From positions 186,001 through 250,000 of the forward strand of contig NZ_WTYO01000005.1 in assembly GCF_009827515.1 (NCBI RefSeq): 64,000 bases of DNA, written 5' to 3'. This DNA comes from Pelagerythrobacter marinus (GTDB lineage Bacteria > Pseudomonadota > Alphaproteobacteria > Sphingomonadales > Sphingomonadaceae). The notes under the pieces were generated by a model. That model ran no database searches. It saw nothing but the letters and a program-made list of their open reading frames with translations, and was not told the DNA's origin. A program made the translations under genes and the position numbers. Shown here piece after piece: positions 45,343 to 54,112 of the stretch. The first letter of the stretch is position 1, and each line of letters begins with the position of its first letter.

Positions 45343-45400
45343 CGGGCGGCCCCCCATCCGCTCATCGCGCGTTCACCCAGGACGTGATAGAAGGCCGGCC

Positions 45401-45814
45401 ATGATGCGCAGCCTCTTCATCTTGCTGGCCGCTTCGACCGGCGCGCTCGCCGCCCCCGCGCTGGCAGACGAACCTTCGCGCGGCGAACGGCAACTGGCCG
45501 AGATCCTCGAAGGGCGCGTGGCCGGCGAGCCGGTTCGCTGCCTGCATGAAAGCCAGCGCCACGCGGTGCAGATCGTCGATCGGACCGCGATCGTCTTCCG
45601 CGACGGCGACACGCTCTGGGTCAACCGCCCCGGCGGCGCACGCATGCTTTCCAGCGGCGACCTGCCGGTGTTCCACCAGTATGGCACCCGGATCTGCCGC
45701 CTCGACCGCGTCGAACTGCGCGACCGCCTGGGCGGCGTGCCGGGCCCGGTGGTGATTCTCGACGAATTCGTCCCGTATGCGAGGGCTGGGGGGGACGACA
45801 ACGAAGAGGAATGA
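45401..45814 (+). CDS. Exported protein of unknown function, first of three tandem paralogs
   Basis: A 137-residue protein with a signal peptide (MMRSLFILLAASTGALAAPA, ending LADE). The mature part has ILEGRVAGEPVRCLHES, a central ADGDTLWVN-like DRTAIVFRDGDTLWVNRPGG, TRICRLDRVELRDR and a terminal ILDEFVPYA. Two conserved Cys could form a disulfide. Two further genes downstream share this pattern. I do not recognise a named family. The acidic C-terminus GGDDNEEE is specific to this copy. Its stop region overlaps the leader of the next gene by a few bases. Confidence 0.75.
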   Translation: MMRSLFILLAASTGALAAPALADEPSRGERQLAEILEGRVAGEPVRCLHESQRHAVQIVDRTAIVFRDGDTLWVNRPGGARMLSSGDLPVFHQYGTRICRLDRVELRDRLGGVPGPVVILDEFVPYARAGGDDNEEE

Positions 45815-45828
45815 GAAGGAGTCTGATT

Positions 45829-46203
45829 ATGAAGTTTGGCAAGTTCGCGGCAGCTGCCGGGGCCGCCCTGGCATCGATGGCCATGACGCTCGCGGCGCAG
45901 AGCGCCCCTGCCGAGGCACAGGGCGAGCTGTCGAAGATGCTGGCGGGGCGAGTCGCCGGCCCGGCCGAGGATTGCATCATGCTGCGCCCGGTCAGCCGGC
46001 TGATCGTGGTCGAGAACTCCGCGCTGGTCTTCCGCAGCGGCGATACCTTGTGGGTCAACACGACCACCAGCCCCGACGCCCTTCGCGAGGCGGACCGGTT
46101 CGATTTCACCGCCTTCGGCCAGCGCCTGTGCAGCAGCGACAAGGTATCGGGCCGGCAGGGGCCGCTCGATCTGGTCGCCTTCGTCCCTTACCGGAAGGGC
46201 TGA
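45829..46203 (+). CDS. Exported protein of unknown function, second tandem paralog
   Basis: A 124-residue protein, signal MKFGKFAAAAGAALASMAMT ending SAPAEAQ. The mature part keeps the shared features: KMLAGRVAGPAEDCIML, NSALVFRSGDTLWVN, GQRLCSSDKV and VAFVPYRKG. The ATG at 45829 has AGAAGGAG 8 nt upstream; an ATG at 45811 overlapping the previous stop is less likely because it would extend the signal unusually. It is the middle of a three-gene operon. Confidence 0.75.
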   Translation: MKFGKFAAAAGAALASMAMTLAAQSAPAEAQGELSKMLAGRVAGPAEDCIMLRPVSRLIVVENSALVFRSGDTLWVNTTTSPDALREADRFDFTAFGQRLCSSDKVSGRQGPLDLVAFVPYRKG

Positions 46204-46206
46204 ACC

Positions 46207-46608
46207 ATGGCTGGCAGGATAGCATTTTCCGCAGCGGCCCTCGCGGCGGCCTGCATGGCCGCCCCGGCCGTGGCCGACGATCATGACGGCGAAGGCGCGG
46301 CGCGGCTGGCGGAAATGATCGAAGGGCGCGTCGCGGGCGAACCGCAATCGTGCGTCCACATGGGGCCCAGCACCCGCATGCGGATCATAGACGGGACCGC
46401 GATCGTGATCGAACGCGGGCGCACGCTCTACGTCAATGTCCCGCGCGACGCCGATTCGCTCGACGACGGCGATGCCATGGCCATTCGCCGCACGGGAAGC
46501 CAGCTGTGCCAGACGGACATCATCACGACGTTCGACCGGATGGGCGGCTTTTACACCGGCAATATCTTCCTGGGCGATTTCGTCCCTTACGAGAAAGTCG
46601 AAGGCTGA
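46207..46608 (+). CDS. Exported protein of unknown function, third tandem paralog
   Basis: A 133-residue protein, signal MAGRIAFSAAALAAACMAAP ending AVADD. It repeats the family core: AEMIEGRVAGEPQSCVHM, DGTAIVIERGRTLYVN, GSQLCQTDIITTFDR and FLGDFVPYEKVEG. It is closer to the first copy in the AGEP..C segment. It follows the second copy by 3 bp and precedes a DUF924 gene by 7 bp, so the transcript may include the latter. Confidence 0.75.
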   Translation: MAGRIAFSAAALAAACMAAPAVADDHDGEGAARLAEMIEGRVAGEPQSCVHMGPSTRMRIIDGTAIVIERGRTLYVNVPRDADSLDDGDAMAIRRTGSQLCQTDIITTFDRMGGFYTGNIFLGDFVPYEKVEG

Positions 46609-46615
46609 TTCCGGC

Positions 46616-47164
46616 ATGACCGCCGCCCCGCGCCGCTGGGCGGCGGAATTGCTGCATGTCTGGTTCCACCGGCTCGGCCCCGGCGACTGGTTCGGCGGCG
46701 GCGAGCGGGTCGATGCGCTGCTGCAGGAGCGGTTCGCGCGCGAATGGCACGCGCTTCGCCATCGCCCGGCGCGCGACTTCCTCGGCGACACACGCGTCGC
46801 GCTGGCGGCGATCCTGTTGTTCGACCAGGTCCCGCGCAACCTGTTCCGCGGCCAGGCGCGGGCTTTCGCCTCGGACCGCCTCGCGCGCCACATCGCCCGG
46901 GGCATGATCGCCAGCGGGGCCGACCGCGCCCTGCCCGAACGGCAACGCGCCTTCGTGGCCATGCCGTTGATGCATAGCGAGCGCATCGCCGACCAGCGCG
47001 CCTCGCTGGCCTATTTCGCCCGGTCGAGCGGGCAGCGCGGCTTCGCGCGCAGCCATTATCGCATGATCGCCCGCTTCGGCCGCTTCCCGCACCGCAATGC
47101 CGTGCTGGGCCGCCGATCGAGCGCGGCGGAGCGGCGCGCCGTGGCCGCCGGTTACGCCTGGTAG
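46616..47164 (+). CDS. DUF924 family protein
   Basis: A 182-residue protein, helical throughout: LLHVWFHRLGPGDWFGGGERVDALLQERF at the N-terminus, then LAAILLFDQVPRNLFRGQARAFASD and FVAMPLMHSERIADQ, and ends HYRMIARFGRFPHRNAVLGR. These match DUF924, a TPR-like all-helical family of unknown function widespread in Proteobacteria. The ATG at 46616 lies 7 bp after the third exported paralog, so the gene is in the same run. Convergent with the nitronate monooxygenase gene. Confidence 0.9.
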   Translation: MTAAPRRWAAELLHVWFHRLGPGDWFGGGERVDALLQERFAREWHALRHRPARDFLGDTRVALAAILLFDQVPRNLFRGQARAFASDRLARHIARGMIASGADRALPERQRAFVAMPLMHSERIADQRASLAYFARSSGQRGFARSHYRMIARFGRFPHRNAVLGRRSSAAERRAVAAGYAW

Positions 47165-47183
47165 CCGGCAGGCCGCCCCGGCA

Positions 47184-48158
47184 TCACGCCCGGCGCAACC
47201 CGTCCATCCGGTCGATGATGTCGCTCGCCTGCTGCATGATGCGATCGATCAGTTCGCCGCAGGTCGGGATGTCGTAGACGAGCCCGGCGACCATCCCGCA
47301 GCTCCACGCCCCGCGGTCCATTTCCCCTTCGCGCATGATCGACGGATAGACGCCGGCCACTTCCTCGATGATGTCCTCGAACTTCAGGTCCGCGCCCAGC
47401 GCCCGTTCCTTCTCCAGCAGGCGCTCGACCGCGTCGTTGGTCAGGACCCGCTCGGTATTGCGCAGCGGGCGCATGACCAGCCGGGTGTCGAGCTCGCTCG
47501 CGGCCAGGATCGCCTGCTTGACGTTGTCGTGAACCGGGGCCTCCTGCGTGGCGATGAAGCGGGTGCCCATGTTCATGCCCGCGGCGCCGAATGCCAGGCT
47601 GGCGACGAGGCTGCGCCCGTCGGCCATGCCGCCACTGGAAACGAAGGGAATCTCCAGCTCGTCGGCCGCGCGGGGGAGGAGGATGAAGTTCGGCACGTCG
47701 TCCTCCCCCGGGTGTCCGCCGCATTCGAACCCGTCGACCGAGACCGCGTCGCACCCGATCGACTGCGCCTTCAGCGCGTGGCGCACGCTCGTGCACTTGT
47801 GGATCACCCGGATGCCCGCGTCCTTCAGGTGGGGGAGGACGGCCTGCGGGTTGTTGCCCGCGGTCTCGACCACTTTTACCCCGCCTTCGACGATCGCGCG
47901 GACATAGCCGGGGTAATCGGGCGCATTGACCGTGGGCAGGAAGGTCAGGTTCACGCCGAAAGGCTTGTCGGTCATGTCGCGGCAGCGGGCGATCTCGTTG
48001 GCGAGGTCGGCCGGGGTCTTCTGGGTCAGCCCGGTGATGATCCCCAGCCCGCCGGCGTTCGACACGGCGGCCGCCATTTCGGCGAGCCCGACGTAGTGCA
48101 TCCCGCCCTGGATGATCGGGTGCTCGATACCGAACATCTCGGTGATCGCGGTCTTCAT
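47184..48158 (-). CDS. Nitronate monooxygenase (2-nitropropane dioxygenase family)
   Basis: A 324-residue FMN-dependent TIM-barrel protein. It starts MKTAITEMFGIEHPIIQGGM and has the family segments AAAVSNAGGLGIITG, GVNLTFLP, GVKVVETAGNNP, IGCDAVSVDGFECGGHPGEDDV and FVSSGGMADGRSL. Members oxidise alkyl nitronates or act as enoyl-ACP reductase-like enzymes (FabK). With no FabK-type context here, nitronate detoxification is the conservative call. The ATG at 48158 follows a GGGGAGAGACG ribosome-like stretch. A single-gene unit. Confidence 0.9.
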   Translation of the reverse strand: MKTAITEMFGIEHPIIQGGMHYVGLAEMAAAVSNAGGLGIITGLTQKTPADLANEIARCRDMTDKPFGVNLTFLPTVNAPDYPGYVRAIVEGGVKVVETAGNNPQAVLPHLKDAGIRVIHKCTSVRHALKAQSIGCDAVSVDGFECGGHPGEDDVPNFILLPRAADELEIPFVSSGGMADGRSLVASLAFGAAGMNMGTRFIATQEAPVHDNVKQAILAASELDTRLVMRPLRNTERVLTNDAVERLLEKERALGADLKFEDIIEEVAGVYPSIMREGEMDRGAWSCGMVAGLVYDIPTCGELIDRIMQQASDIIDRMDGLRRA

Positions 48159-48259
48159 TCGTCTCTCCCCTTTACAGCGCTGTCTGGCGCCGACCTGTCG
48201 CAAATCGGGCGGGCTGGCAAGGCGGGAGGCGCGGCGGGGTAGGCGTCCCCGGCGACAGG

Positions 48260-49087
48260 TCAGCCGGACGGCGGCGCCCCGGCCGCGCGCTCGATCGCCG
48301 GCCGCCAGGCGGCCTCGACCGGCAGACCGAACCGTTCGGCCAGCGCCGTCTCGAGCGCGTCGGCGTCGAGCGTTTCCTGCTGCACGGTGCCGTCGCGACC
48401 GCGAACGGTCAGCCGCGAATCGGCCAGGACGTGGCGAGCCTCCGGCGTGGTGCGGGTCACGATCAGGCGGTGGCGGAAATGCGAATCCGGGTGGGTCGAG
48501 GTGTACCAGTTGTGCAGGCGGTAATCGCCGTCGAGCAATGGCCCGGGCAGCAGGCGATAGACCGGTTGCCACCGCCCGGCGATCGAGGCTTCCAGTTGCA
48601 TCTCGCCGCCCGCCGGGCGCAGGCGGAAGATCTCGTGCCCGGTGCTCTGCGGTTCGCGCGCGGCAAGGCGCAGCGGCGCGGTCGGCACGCAGCTTCCGAA
48701 GCCCACGTCCACCAGGTAGCGCACGCCGCCCACCGTGACCCGCAGCGCCATGTGCGAAGGCGGCGACAGGGGCGCATCGGGCGCCGTCTGCCAGTTCACC
48801 CGCGCGATCAGCCCTTCGACCTCGAACCCGATCGCCTCCAGCACCCGCTTGAACAGGCTGTTGTGTTCGTAGCAGTAGCCGCCGCGGCCCGCGCCGATCA
48901 GCTTGGCATCGACCGCCGCGGGCGAAAGGTCCACCCCGCGCCCGAGCAGGACATCGATCGCCTCGAACGCGATTGCCGCCGGGTGGCGTTCCTGCAGGGC
49001 GCGCAGGGTGTCGAGGTCGGGCCGCAGCGGCCCCGAATGGCCGATGCGCGCGCAATAGGCGGCGAGGTCCACGCCCGGCGCGCTCAT
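48260..49087 (-). CDS. Arylamine N-acetyltransferase
   Basis: A 275-residue NAT-family protein with the full catalytic triad: Cys72 in GRGGYCYEHN, His112 in SHMALRV and Asp127 in VDVGFGSC. LHNWYTSTHPDSHF follows as in other bacterial NATs. It transfers acetyl groups from acetyl-CoA to arylamines and hydrazines. The ATG at 49087 overlaps the stop of the FMN reductase gene by 4 bases, so the two are translated together, perhaps as a small xenobiotic-handling pair (quinone or azo reduction, then acetylation); this pairing is inference. Confidence 0.94.
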   Translation of the reverse strand: MSAPGVDLAAYCARIGHSGPLRPDLDTLRALQERHPAAIAFEAIDVLLGRGVDLSPAAVDAKLIGAGRGGYCYEHNSLFKRVLEAIGFEVEGLIARVNWQTAPDAPLSPPSHMALRVTVGGVRYLVDVGFGSCVPTAPLRLAAREPQSTGHEIFRLRPAGGEMQLEASIAGRWQPVYRLLPGPLLDGDYRLHNWYTSTHPDSHFRHRLIVTRTTPEARHVLADSRLTVRGRDGTVQQETLDADALETALAERFGLPVEAAWRPAIERAAGAPPSG

Positions 49088-49626
49088 GCCGCTTCGCCGT
49101 AGGCGCGGGCACCGCGCGCGTCGCGCAGCGCACCGGTCCACCATTCAAGCCGGCGCAGCATCGCGGCCATGGCGCGCGCGGACCGCTCCGGATCGTGCAG
49201 CCGGGCGTTTTCGCCGAACTGTTCCCACGCCGCGGCGAAGCTGACCGTGTCGCGCAGGCCGACCGCGTGCAGCTCGGCAAAGACGCCGCGCAAGTGCTCG
49301 ACCGCGCGCAGCCCGCCGGAGATCCCGCCGTAGGAGACGAAGCCCACCGGCTTGGCATGCCATTCGGCGTTGGCCGCGTCGATCAGCGCCTTCAGCGGGG
49401 CGGGGAAGCTGTGGTTGTATTCGGGGGTGACGACGATGAAGCCGTCGGCCCGACCGATCCGCCGCGCAAGCTCGCGATCGTCGTGCCCGGCGGCCGGGTC
49501 GATCGTCTCGATCGCCATTCCGCCATGCGCCGCGACCCGTTCGGCCACCCATTGCGCGACCCGGTCGCACAGCCTGCCGCGCCGCGTGCTGCCGTAGATC
49601 AGCCCGATCCGGAAAGTATCCGCCAT
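49084..49626 (-). CDS. NADPH-dependent FMN reductase
   Basis: A 180-residue flavodoxin-like reductase: FRIGLIYGSTRRGRLCDRVA (phosphate loop), FIVVTPEYNHSFPAPLKALIDAA and KPVGFVSYGGISGGLRAVEHLR are typical of the NADPH-dependent FMN reductase/quinone reductase family. It reduces flavin, quinones or azo compounds. The ATG at 49626 begins MADTFRIGLIYGS. Upstream Met codons in frame lack conserved content. Coupled to the arylamine N-acetyltransferase gene. Confidence 0.93.
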   Translation of the reverse strand: MADTFRIGLIYGSTRRGRLCDRVAQWVAERVAAHGGMAIETIDPAAGHDDRELARRIGRADGFIVVTPEYNHSFPAPLKALIDAANAEWHAKPVGFVSYGGISGGLRAVEHLRGVFAELHAVGLRDTVSFAAAWEQFGENARLHDPERSARAMAAMLRRLEWWTGALRDARGARAYGEAA

Positions 49627-49767
49627 GTTCCTCGTTCCTTCGATTGCTTCGATGAGGAACACGTCGATACAACTTCAACCAAACTTGAGATCAAGCGTTT
49701 TCTCGATCGCAAATTCCGCCCACCGTGATGGACCCGGCCGAACAGCGCGGGCCGTGGCGCGGCCGCG

Positions 49768-51342
49768 CTATTCCCACTCGATCGTGCCGGGCGGCTTGGA
49801 CGTGTAATCGTAGACCACGCGGTTGATGCCCTTCACCTCGTTGACGATGCGGGTCGCGACTCGGGTGAGGAAGCTGGCATCGAACGGATAGACATCGGCC
49901 GTCATCCCGTCGGTGCTGGTCACCGCGCGGAGCCCGCAGACGCTGTCGTAGGTGCGCCCGTCGCCCATCACGCCCACGGTCTTGACCGGCAGCAGCACGG
50001 CAAAGGCCTGCCAGATCGCGTCGTAGAGGCCGGCGGCGCGGATTTCCTCGAGGTAGATGGCGTCGGCCTTGCGCAGGATGTCGCACCGTTCCTTCGTCAC
50101 TTCGCCCGGAATGCGGATGGCCAGGCCCGGCCCGGGGAAGGGATGACGGCCGACGAAGACCTCGGGCAGGCCGAGTTCGCGGCCGAGCACGCGGACCTCG
50201 TCCTTGAACAGCTCGCGCAGGGGCTCGACCAGCTTCATGTTCATCCGCTCGGGCAGGCCGCCGACATTGTGGTGGCTCTTGATCGTGACGCTTGGCCCGC
50301 CGGTGAAGGACACCGATTCGATGACGTCGGGGTAGAGCGTGCCCTGGGCGAGGAAATCGGCACCGCCGATCTTCTTCGCCTCGGCTTCGAACAGGTCGAT
50401 GAAGGCCTTGCCGATGAACTTGCGTTTCTCCTCCGGATCGGTTTCGCCGGCGAGGCCGGACAGGAACATGTCCTCCGCATCGACGTGGACCAGCGGGATG
50501 TTGTAGTGATCGCGGAACAGGGTCACGACCTGCTCCGCCTCGTTCATCCGCATCAGCCCGTGGTCGACGAAGACGCACGTCAGCTGGTCGCCGATCGCCT
50601 CGTGGATCAGGACCGCGGCCACCGCCGAATCGACCCCGCCGGAAAGGCCGCAGATCACTTTCCCGTCGCCGACCTGCTCGCGGATTTCCGCGATCTTGGT
50701 CTTGCGGAACTCGGCCATCGTCCAGTCGCCCGCGAGGCCGCAGACATGGCGCACGAAATTGGCCAGCAGCCTGCCGCCGTCGGGCGTGTGGACCACCTCG
50801 GGATGGAACTGGGTGCCGTAATACTTGCGTTCCTCGTCGGCGATCACCGCGAAAGGGGCGCCGTCGCTGGTCGCGACGATCCGGAAGCCGGGGGCGAAGC
50901 GCGTGACCTTGTCGCCGTGGCTCATCCAGACCTGGTGGCGTTCATCGGTCTGCCAGAGGCCGTCGAACAGCGCGCAGGGTTCGGTCACCGTGAGGTAGGC
51001 GCGGCCGAACTCGCCCCCTTCGCCGGTCTCGTGCCCGGGGCGCACTTCGCCGCCGAGCTGCTGGGTCATGACCTGCTGGCCATAGCAAATGCCCAGGATC
51101 GGCAGGCCGCTGTCGAACAGGACCTGCGGCGCGCGCGGGCTATCCTCGTCGCAAACGCTGGCGGGCGAGCCCGAGAGAATGATCCCCCGGGGCTTCAGGC
51201 GATGGAACGCCTCCTCCGCCTGGGTGAAGGGCGCGATCTCGGAATAGACGCCGGCCTCGCGCACTCGGCGCGCGATGAGCTGGGTGACCTGGCTGCCGAA
51301 ATCGACGATCAGGATGGAATCGGGGAGGTGTTCTGGCTGCAT
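49768..51342 (-). CDS. guaA: GMP synthase (glutamine-hydrolysing)
   Basis: A 524-residue two-domain enzyme. The GATase domain has Cys86 in LGICYGQQ, and His180 and Glu182 in QFHPEV. The ATP pyrophosphatase loop is SGGVDS at 234-239, and the dimerisation domain ends [13 protein letters not shown]. It aminates XMP to GMP. The ATG at 51342 begins [18 protein letters not shown]; an upstream Met at 51384 is possible but not conserved. Monocistronic. Confidence 0.97.
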   Translation of the reverse strand: MQPEHLPDSILIVDFGSQVTQLIARRVREAGVYSEIAPFTQAEEAFHRLKPRGIILSGSPASVCDEDSPRAPQVLFDSGLPILGICYGQQVMTQQLGGEVRPGHETGEGGEFGRAYLTVTEPCALFDGLWQTDERHQVWMSHGDKVTRFAPGFRIVATSDGAPFAVIADEERKYYGTQFHPEVVHTPDGGRLLANFVRHVCGLAGDWTMAEFRKTKIAEIREQVGDGKVICGLSGGVDSAVAAVLIHEAIGDQLTCVFVDHGLMRMNEAEQVVTLFRDHYNIPLVHVDAEDMFLSGLAGETDPEEKRKFIGKAFIDLFEAEAKKIGGADFLAQGTLYPDVIESVSFTGGPSVTIKSHHNVGGLPERMNMKLVEPLRELFKDEVRVLGRELGLPEVFVGRHPFPGPGLAIRIPGEVTKERCDILRKADAIYLEEIRAAGLYDAIWQAFAVLLPVKTVGVMGDGRTYDSVCGLRAVTSTDGMTADVYPFDASFLTRVATRIVNEVKGINRVVYDYTSKPPGTIEWE

Positions 51343-51568
51343 GGGGGGATCCGTTAAGGCCAGCGCGTGGTGCCTGTCCAGCATTCGCCGCGCCGGGCGA
51401 CCCGGGCCGGTGCGGGGGCGGGTGCGCCGATGAAGGCGAAACGTGCATGGCGTTCACCCTCGATCGCGTATTTTGCACTTGCGAAGGGTAATGGTGCAGC
51501 GCACAATCGCAGGCGAGAACAACAAACGGATGTTTGAGAGCGACCACACCTTGTCGAAGGAGACGCTC

Positions 51569-51874
51569 ATGAAGTTCCCCCACATTCTCGCCGCCGGCCT
51601 GGCCTCGCTCGCCCTCCTGGGCGCGCCCGCGCAGGCCGAACCGCGCAAAGTCACGATCGCGGTGCATTTCGACGATCTCGACTTGCGCGACCCGGCCCAG
51701 GTCCGCGCGCTGCACAAGCGGGTCGAAGCGGCGGCAAAGGAAGCCTGCGCCTATCCCGACGCGCTGTCGTTCAACCCGGTGCCCTACGACCGGGCGTGCA
51801 AGGCCTCGCTGGTCGAATCGGCCGAGGAGGTGATTGCCCGCAAGCGCACCGCACGCCTCGCCAGCGCCAGCTGA
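51569..51874 (+). CDS. UrcA family exported protein
   Basis: A 101-residue protein with a signal peptide (MKFPHILAAGLASLALLGAP, cleavage near AQA) and a mature part VTIAVHFDDLDLRDPAQVRALHKRVEAAAKEACAYP with the two conserved Cys of UrcA (CAYP and YDRACKASL). UrcA proteins are small periplasmic proteins of unknown function found in Caulobacter and sphingomonads. The ATG at 51569 has GAAGGAG upstream. A strong terminator follows 26 bp after the stop. Confidence 0.88.
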   Translation: MKFPHILAAGLASLALLGAPAQAEPRKVTIAVHFDDLDLRDPAQVRALHKRVEAAAKEACAYPDALSFNPVPYDRACKASLVESAEEVIARKRTARLASAS

Positions 51875-51899
51875 CGCGCGACTTTCCCCGAACTCGACG

Positions 51900-51937
51900 A
51901 TCCGGCGTCGCCACGAAAGCTGGCGGCGCCGGATTTT
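51900..51937 (+). terminator. Intrinsic terminator after the UrcA gene
   Basis: ATCCGGCGTCGCCA (51900-51913) pairs with TGGCGGCGCCGGAT (51921-51934) over 14 positions with one G-T wobble and a 7-nt loop, followed by TTTT (51934-51937). Confidence 0.92.
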
Positions 51938-52303
51938 CGTTGGGGCCCGTAGTTTCGACTGGCCCCGTGCAGTTCGCGCAAGCGCCGGGCACCCTGGGCA
52001 CGCCTATCGCGGCAGCGCTTCTCCTCACCGCGTGCGGTGCCGCGTTTTTCGCGGCCAGCCGCGCGCCTTTTCCCCTCTGGCCACGCACTTGGCGCCGCGC
52101 CGCCACCTGCCGATTCAACAGAAATTTGCACCACTAAAGCGCGATTTTACCGTTTTTGGTTGCAGATTTCTCAACGAAAGTGGCAGTTTTCTCATTTGTG
52201 AAAAGCAAGGCGAAAGATTATTTCACCTCTCGAGCCGGGCGGAAGGTTCCTCTCTCTCCTCTCTCCCCCCTTCCCCCGGCCTCTCAGAAACAGGAGCCAT
52301 GCC
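51938..52303. other. 366-bp intergenic stretch with a less GC-rich segment
   Basis: No convincing gene longer than the peptide ORF below. From about 52120 to 52215 the sequence is much richer in A and T than its surroundings and contains the 21-bp-spaced direct repeat at 52162-52194. This looks like a promoter region reading toward the 27-residue ORF. Confidence 0.6.
52162..52194 (+). promoter_or_regulatory. Direct repeat with 21-bp spacing, possible binding site
   Basis: GCAGATTTCTCA (52162-52173) and GCAGTTTTCTCA (52183-52194) differ at one base and are spaced 21 bp start to start, two helical turns. Such spacing is common for direct-repeat regulators. It lies about 110 bp upstream of the 27-residue ORF. 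Confidence 0.55.
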
Positions 52304-52387
52304 ATGCGCACGACTGCATCGCAGTTCCTGGCCTTCCTCGCGGCTGCTTCGATCAGCAGCCTCATGCTCGGTGCAGCAATCGCCTGA
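52304..52387 (+). CDS. 27-residue hydrophobic peptide, possible small membrane protein
   Basis: ATG 52304 to TGA 52387 encodes 27 residues beginning MRTTASQFLAFLAAASISSL: two N-terminal charged or polar residues, then an uninterrupted hydrophobic helix, ending AAIA. CAGGAG stands 9 nt upstream as a ribosome site. The AT-rich promoter-like region and direct repeat upstream support expression. The peptide could be a single-pass membrane protein or a signal-peptide relic. I know of no family for it. Confidence 0.5.
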   Translation: MRTTASQFLAFLAAASISSLMLGAAIA

Positions 52388-52413
52388 GCCTGGAGGAAGA
52401 ACAGCGAGAGAGG

Positions 52414-52455
52414 CGCGGCCGCCAAGTCCTCCCCCCCCCCATAGTGGCGGCCGCG
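52414..52455. terminator. Strong hairpin downstream of the 27-residue ORF
   Basis: CGCGGCCGCCA (52414-52424) pairs perfectly with TGGCGGCCGCG (52445-52455), with a 20-nt loop holding a run of C. No T tract follows, so termination is possible but not certain. It lies between the peptide ORF and the convergent ligase gene. Confidence 0.5.
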
Positions 52456-52500
52456 TCTCCATCGCGCCTTTCCCCAGCCGGCAGATCTTCCCCGGCGTGC

Positions 52501-54057
52501 CTATTCGACGCCGCCTATCGCCTCCGCCCTTTCACGAAGCTCGGTCTTGAGCAGTTTGCCGATATGGCTGCGCGGCATCTCGTCCACCGGGTGCAGCGCC
52601 GCCAGGCGCTGGGTCTTGCCCAGCCGCGCGTTCACCGCCGCGAGGATCTCGGCCATCGGCCGGGCGCCCGGCGCGAGGCGGGCAAAACCGACCGGGCTTT
52701 CGCCCCAACGGCGGCTGGCCACGCCGACGACGGCCGCCTCGGCCACGTCGTCCTCGCGCTCCAGCTCCGCCTCGAGGTCGGCGGGGTAGATGTTGAACCC
52801 GCCCGAGATGATCATGTCCTTGGCGCGGCCGACCAGTTCGACGAAGCCGTCGGCATCGACCCGGCCGATATCGCCCATCCGTTGCCACACCGCGCCCGTT
52901 TCCGGGTCGGTCCAGTATCCCTCGCGCGTCTTGTCCGGCCGGTTCTTGTACCCGCTCATCATCGTCTGGCTGCGGCCGACGAGGTTGCCGGCCACCCCCG
53001 GCGGCACCTCGCGGTCCTCGTCGTCGAGCACTTTCAGCTCGCTGCCCGGCGCCGGGCGGCCGACGGTATGGAGCTTGTCGGGAAACTCGTGACAGGGCAG
53101 CAGGCACACGACGCCGCCTTCCGTCATCGAGTAGATTTCCACCAGAGCCCCGGGCATCCGGCGCAGGACCTCGCGCTTCAGCGGGGCCGGGAAGGGTGCC
53201 GAGGTGCAGTATTTCAGCGCCAGCGAGGACAAGTCGAACCGGTCGAAGCGCGGCTCGTCCATCAGCCGCTGGTATTGCACCGGCACCAGCATCGTCACCG
53301 TCGTGCGGTCCGCCTCGGCATGGGCGAGCCAGGCCTCGGCCGCGAACTTGCCCATCACGCGCACCATGCCCCCGGCAAGCAGCGGCGCGAGGAAGGCGAC
53401 CATCGTCGTGTTCGAATAGAGCGGGGTCGAGGCGAGAGCGCGCGGCTCCAGCCCGTTGCCGAGATAGGACGCCGCGATCGAGGCGAACTGGCGCCAGCGC
53501 ATCTGGTGCGAATGGACGATGCCCTTGGGCACGCCGGTCGTGCCGCTGGAATAGATGATGTTGAACGGATCGCCCGGCGCCGGCGCGAAAGGCTCGGCGC
53601 GGGTGCCGGCAGGCGCCATCCAGCCGTCCAGCTCCTCGTCCAGCAGAACATGGTCCATGTCCGGCAGGAAATCGTCGCCCAGCTCGCTGCGCCGCGCGCG
53701 ATCGACGAACAGGTGCCGCGCGCCGCTGTCGCCGGCCATGCCCTCCAGCTGTTCGCGGCTCGCGCTGGTCGTCAGCGGAGCGGCCACGCCGCCCGCGCGC
53801 ACCGCGGCAAGGAACACGAGCGCATAGGCGATCCCCGAAGTGCCGAGGATGGCCACGGCCTGCCCCCGCTCCAGCCCGTCGGCCTGGAGGCGGGCGGCGA
53901 TCCGTTCCACCCGGTCCGCCAGCTCGCCCCAGGTCAGCGCCCCGCGATCGTCGCGCAGGGCGAGTGCGTCGGGCTGCGCCTCGGCCCAGGCCGCCAGCAT
54001 GGCGGGAAAGGAGCCCCATTCGGCCCCGACCAGGGCCCCGATATCGTCTTTCGTCAT
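52501..54057 (-). CDS. AMP-forming acyl-CoA synthetase / CoA ligase
   Basis: A 518-residue member of the ANL superfamily. The ATP-binding motif IIYSSGTTGVPKGIVHSHQ is near residues 158-176, followed by EIYSMTEGG, the hinge DIGRVDADGFVELVGRAKDMIISGGFNIYPADLE, and a C-terminal catalytic Lys in SHIGKLLK. It activates a carboxylic acid to an acyl-AMP and then acyl-CoA. The acid is not determinable; the pattern is like medium/long-chain or aromatic-acid ligases. ATG at 54057. Alone on its strand, 55 bp downstream of the cation-efflux gene. Confidence 0.92.
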   Translation of the reverse strand: MTKDDIGALVGAEWGSFPAMLAAWAEAQPDALALRDDRGALTWGELADRVERIAARLQADGLERGQAVAILGTSGIAYALVFLAAVRAGGVAAPLTTSASREQLEGMAGDSGARHLFVDRARRSELGDDFLPDMDHVLLDEELDGWMAPAGTRAEPFAPAPGDPFNIIYSSGTTGVPKGIVHSHQMRWRQFASIAASYLGNGLEPRALASTPLYSNTTMVAFLAPLLAGGMVRVMGKFAAEAWLAHAEADRTTVTMLVPVQYQRLMDEPRFDRFDLSSLALKYCTSAPFPAPLKREVLRRMPGALVEIYSMTEGGVVCLLPCHEFPDKLHTVGRPAPGSELKVLDDEDREVPPGVAGNLVGRSQTMMSGYKNRPDKTREGYWTDPETGAVWQRMGDIGRVDADGFVELVGRAKDMIISGGFNIYPADLEAELEREDDVAEAAVVGVASRRWGESPVGFARLAPGARPMAEILAAVNARLGKTQRLAALHPVDEMPRSHIGKLLKTELRERAEAIGGVE

Positions 54058-54112
54058 CGCCGCGATCCTAGCGCCACGGCCAGCGGCGGCAAGCGCGCAC
54101 TTTACGCGCGCG

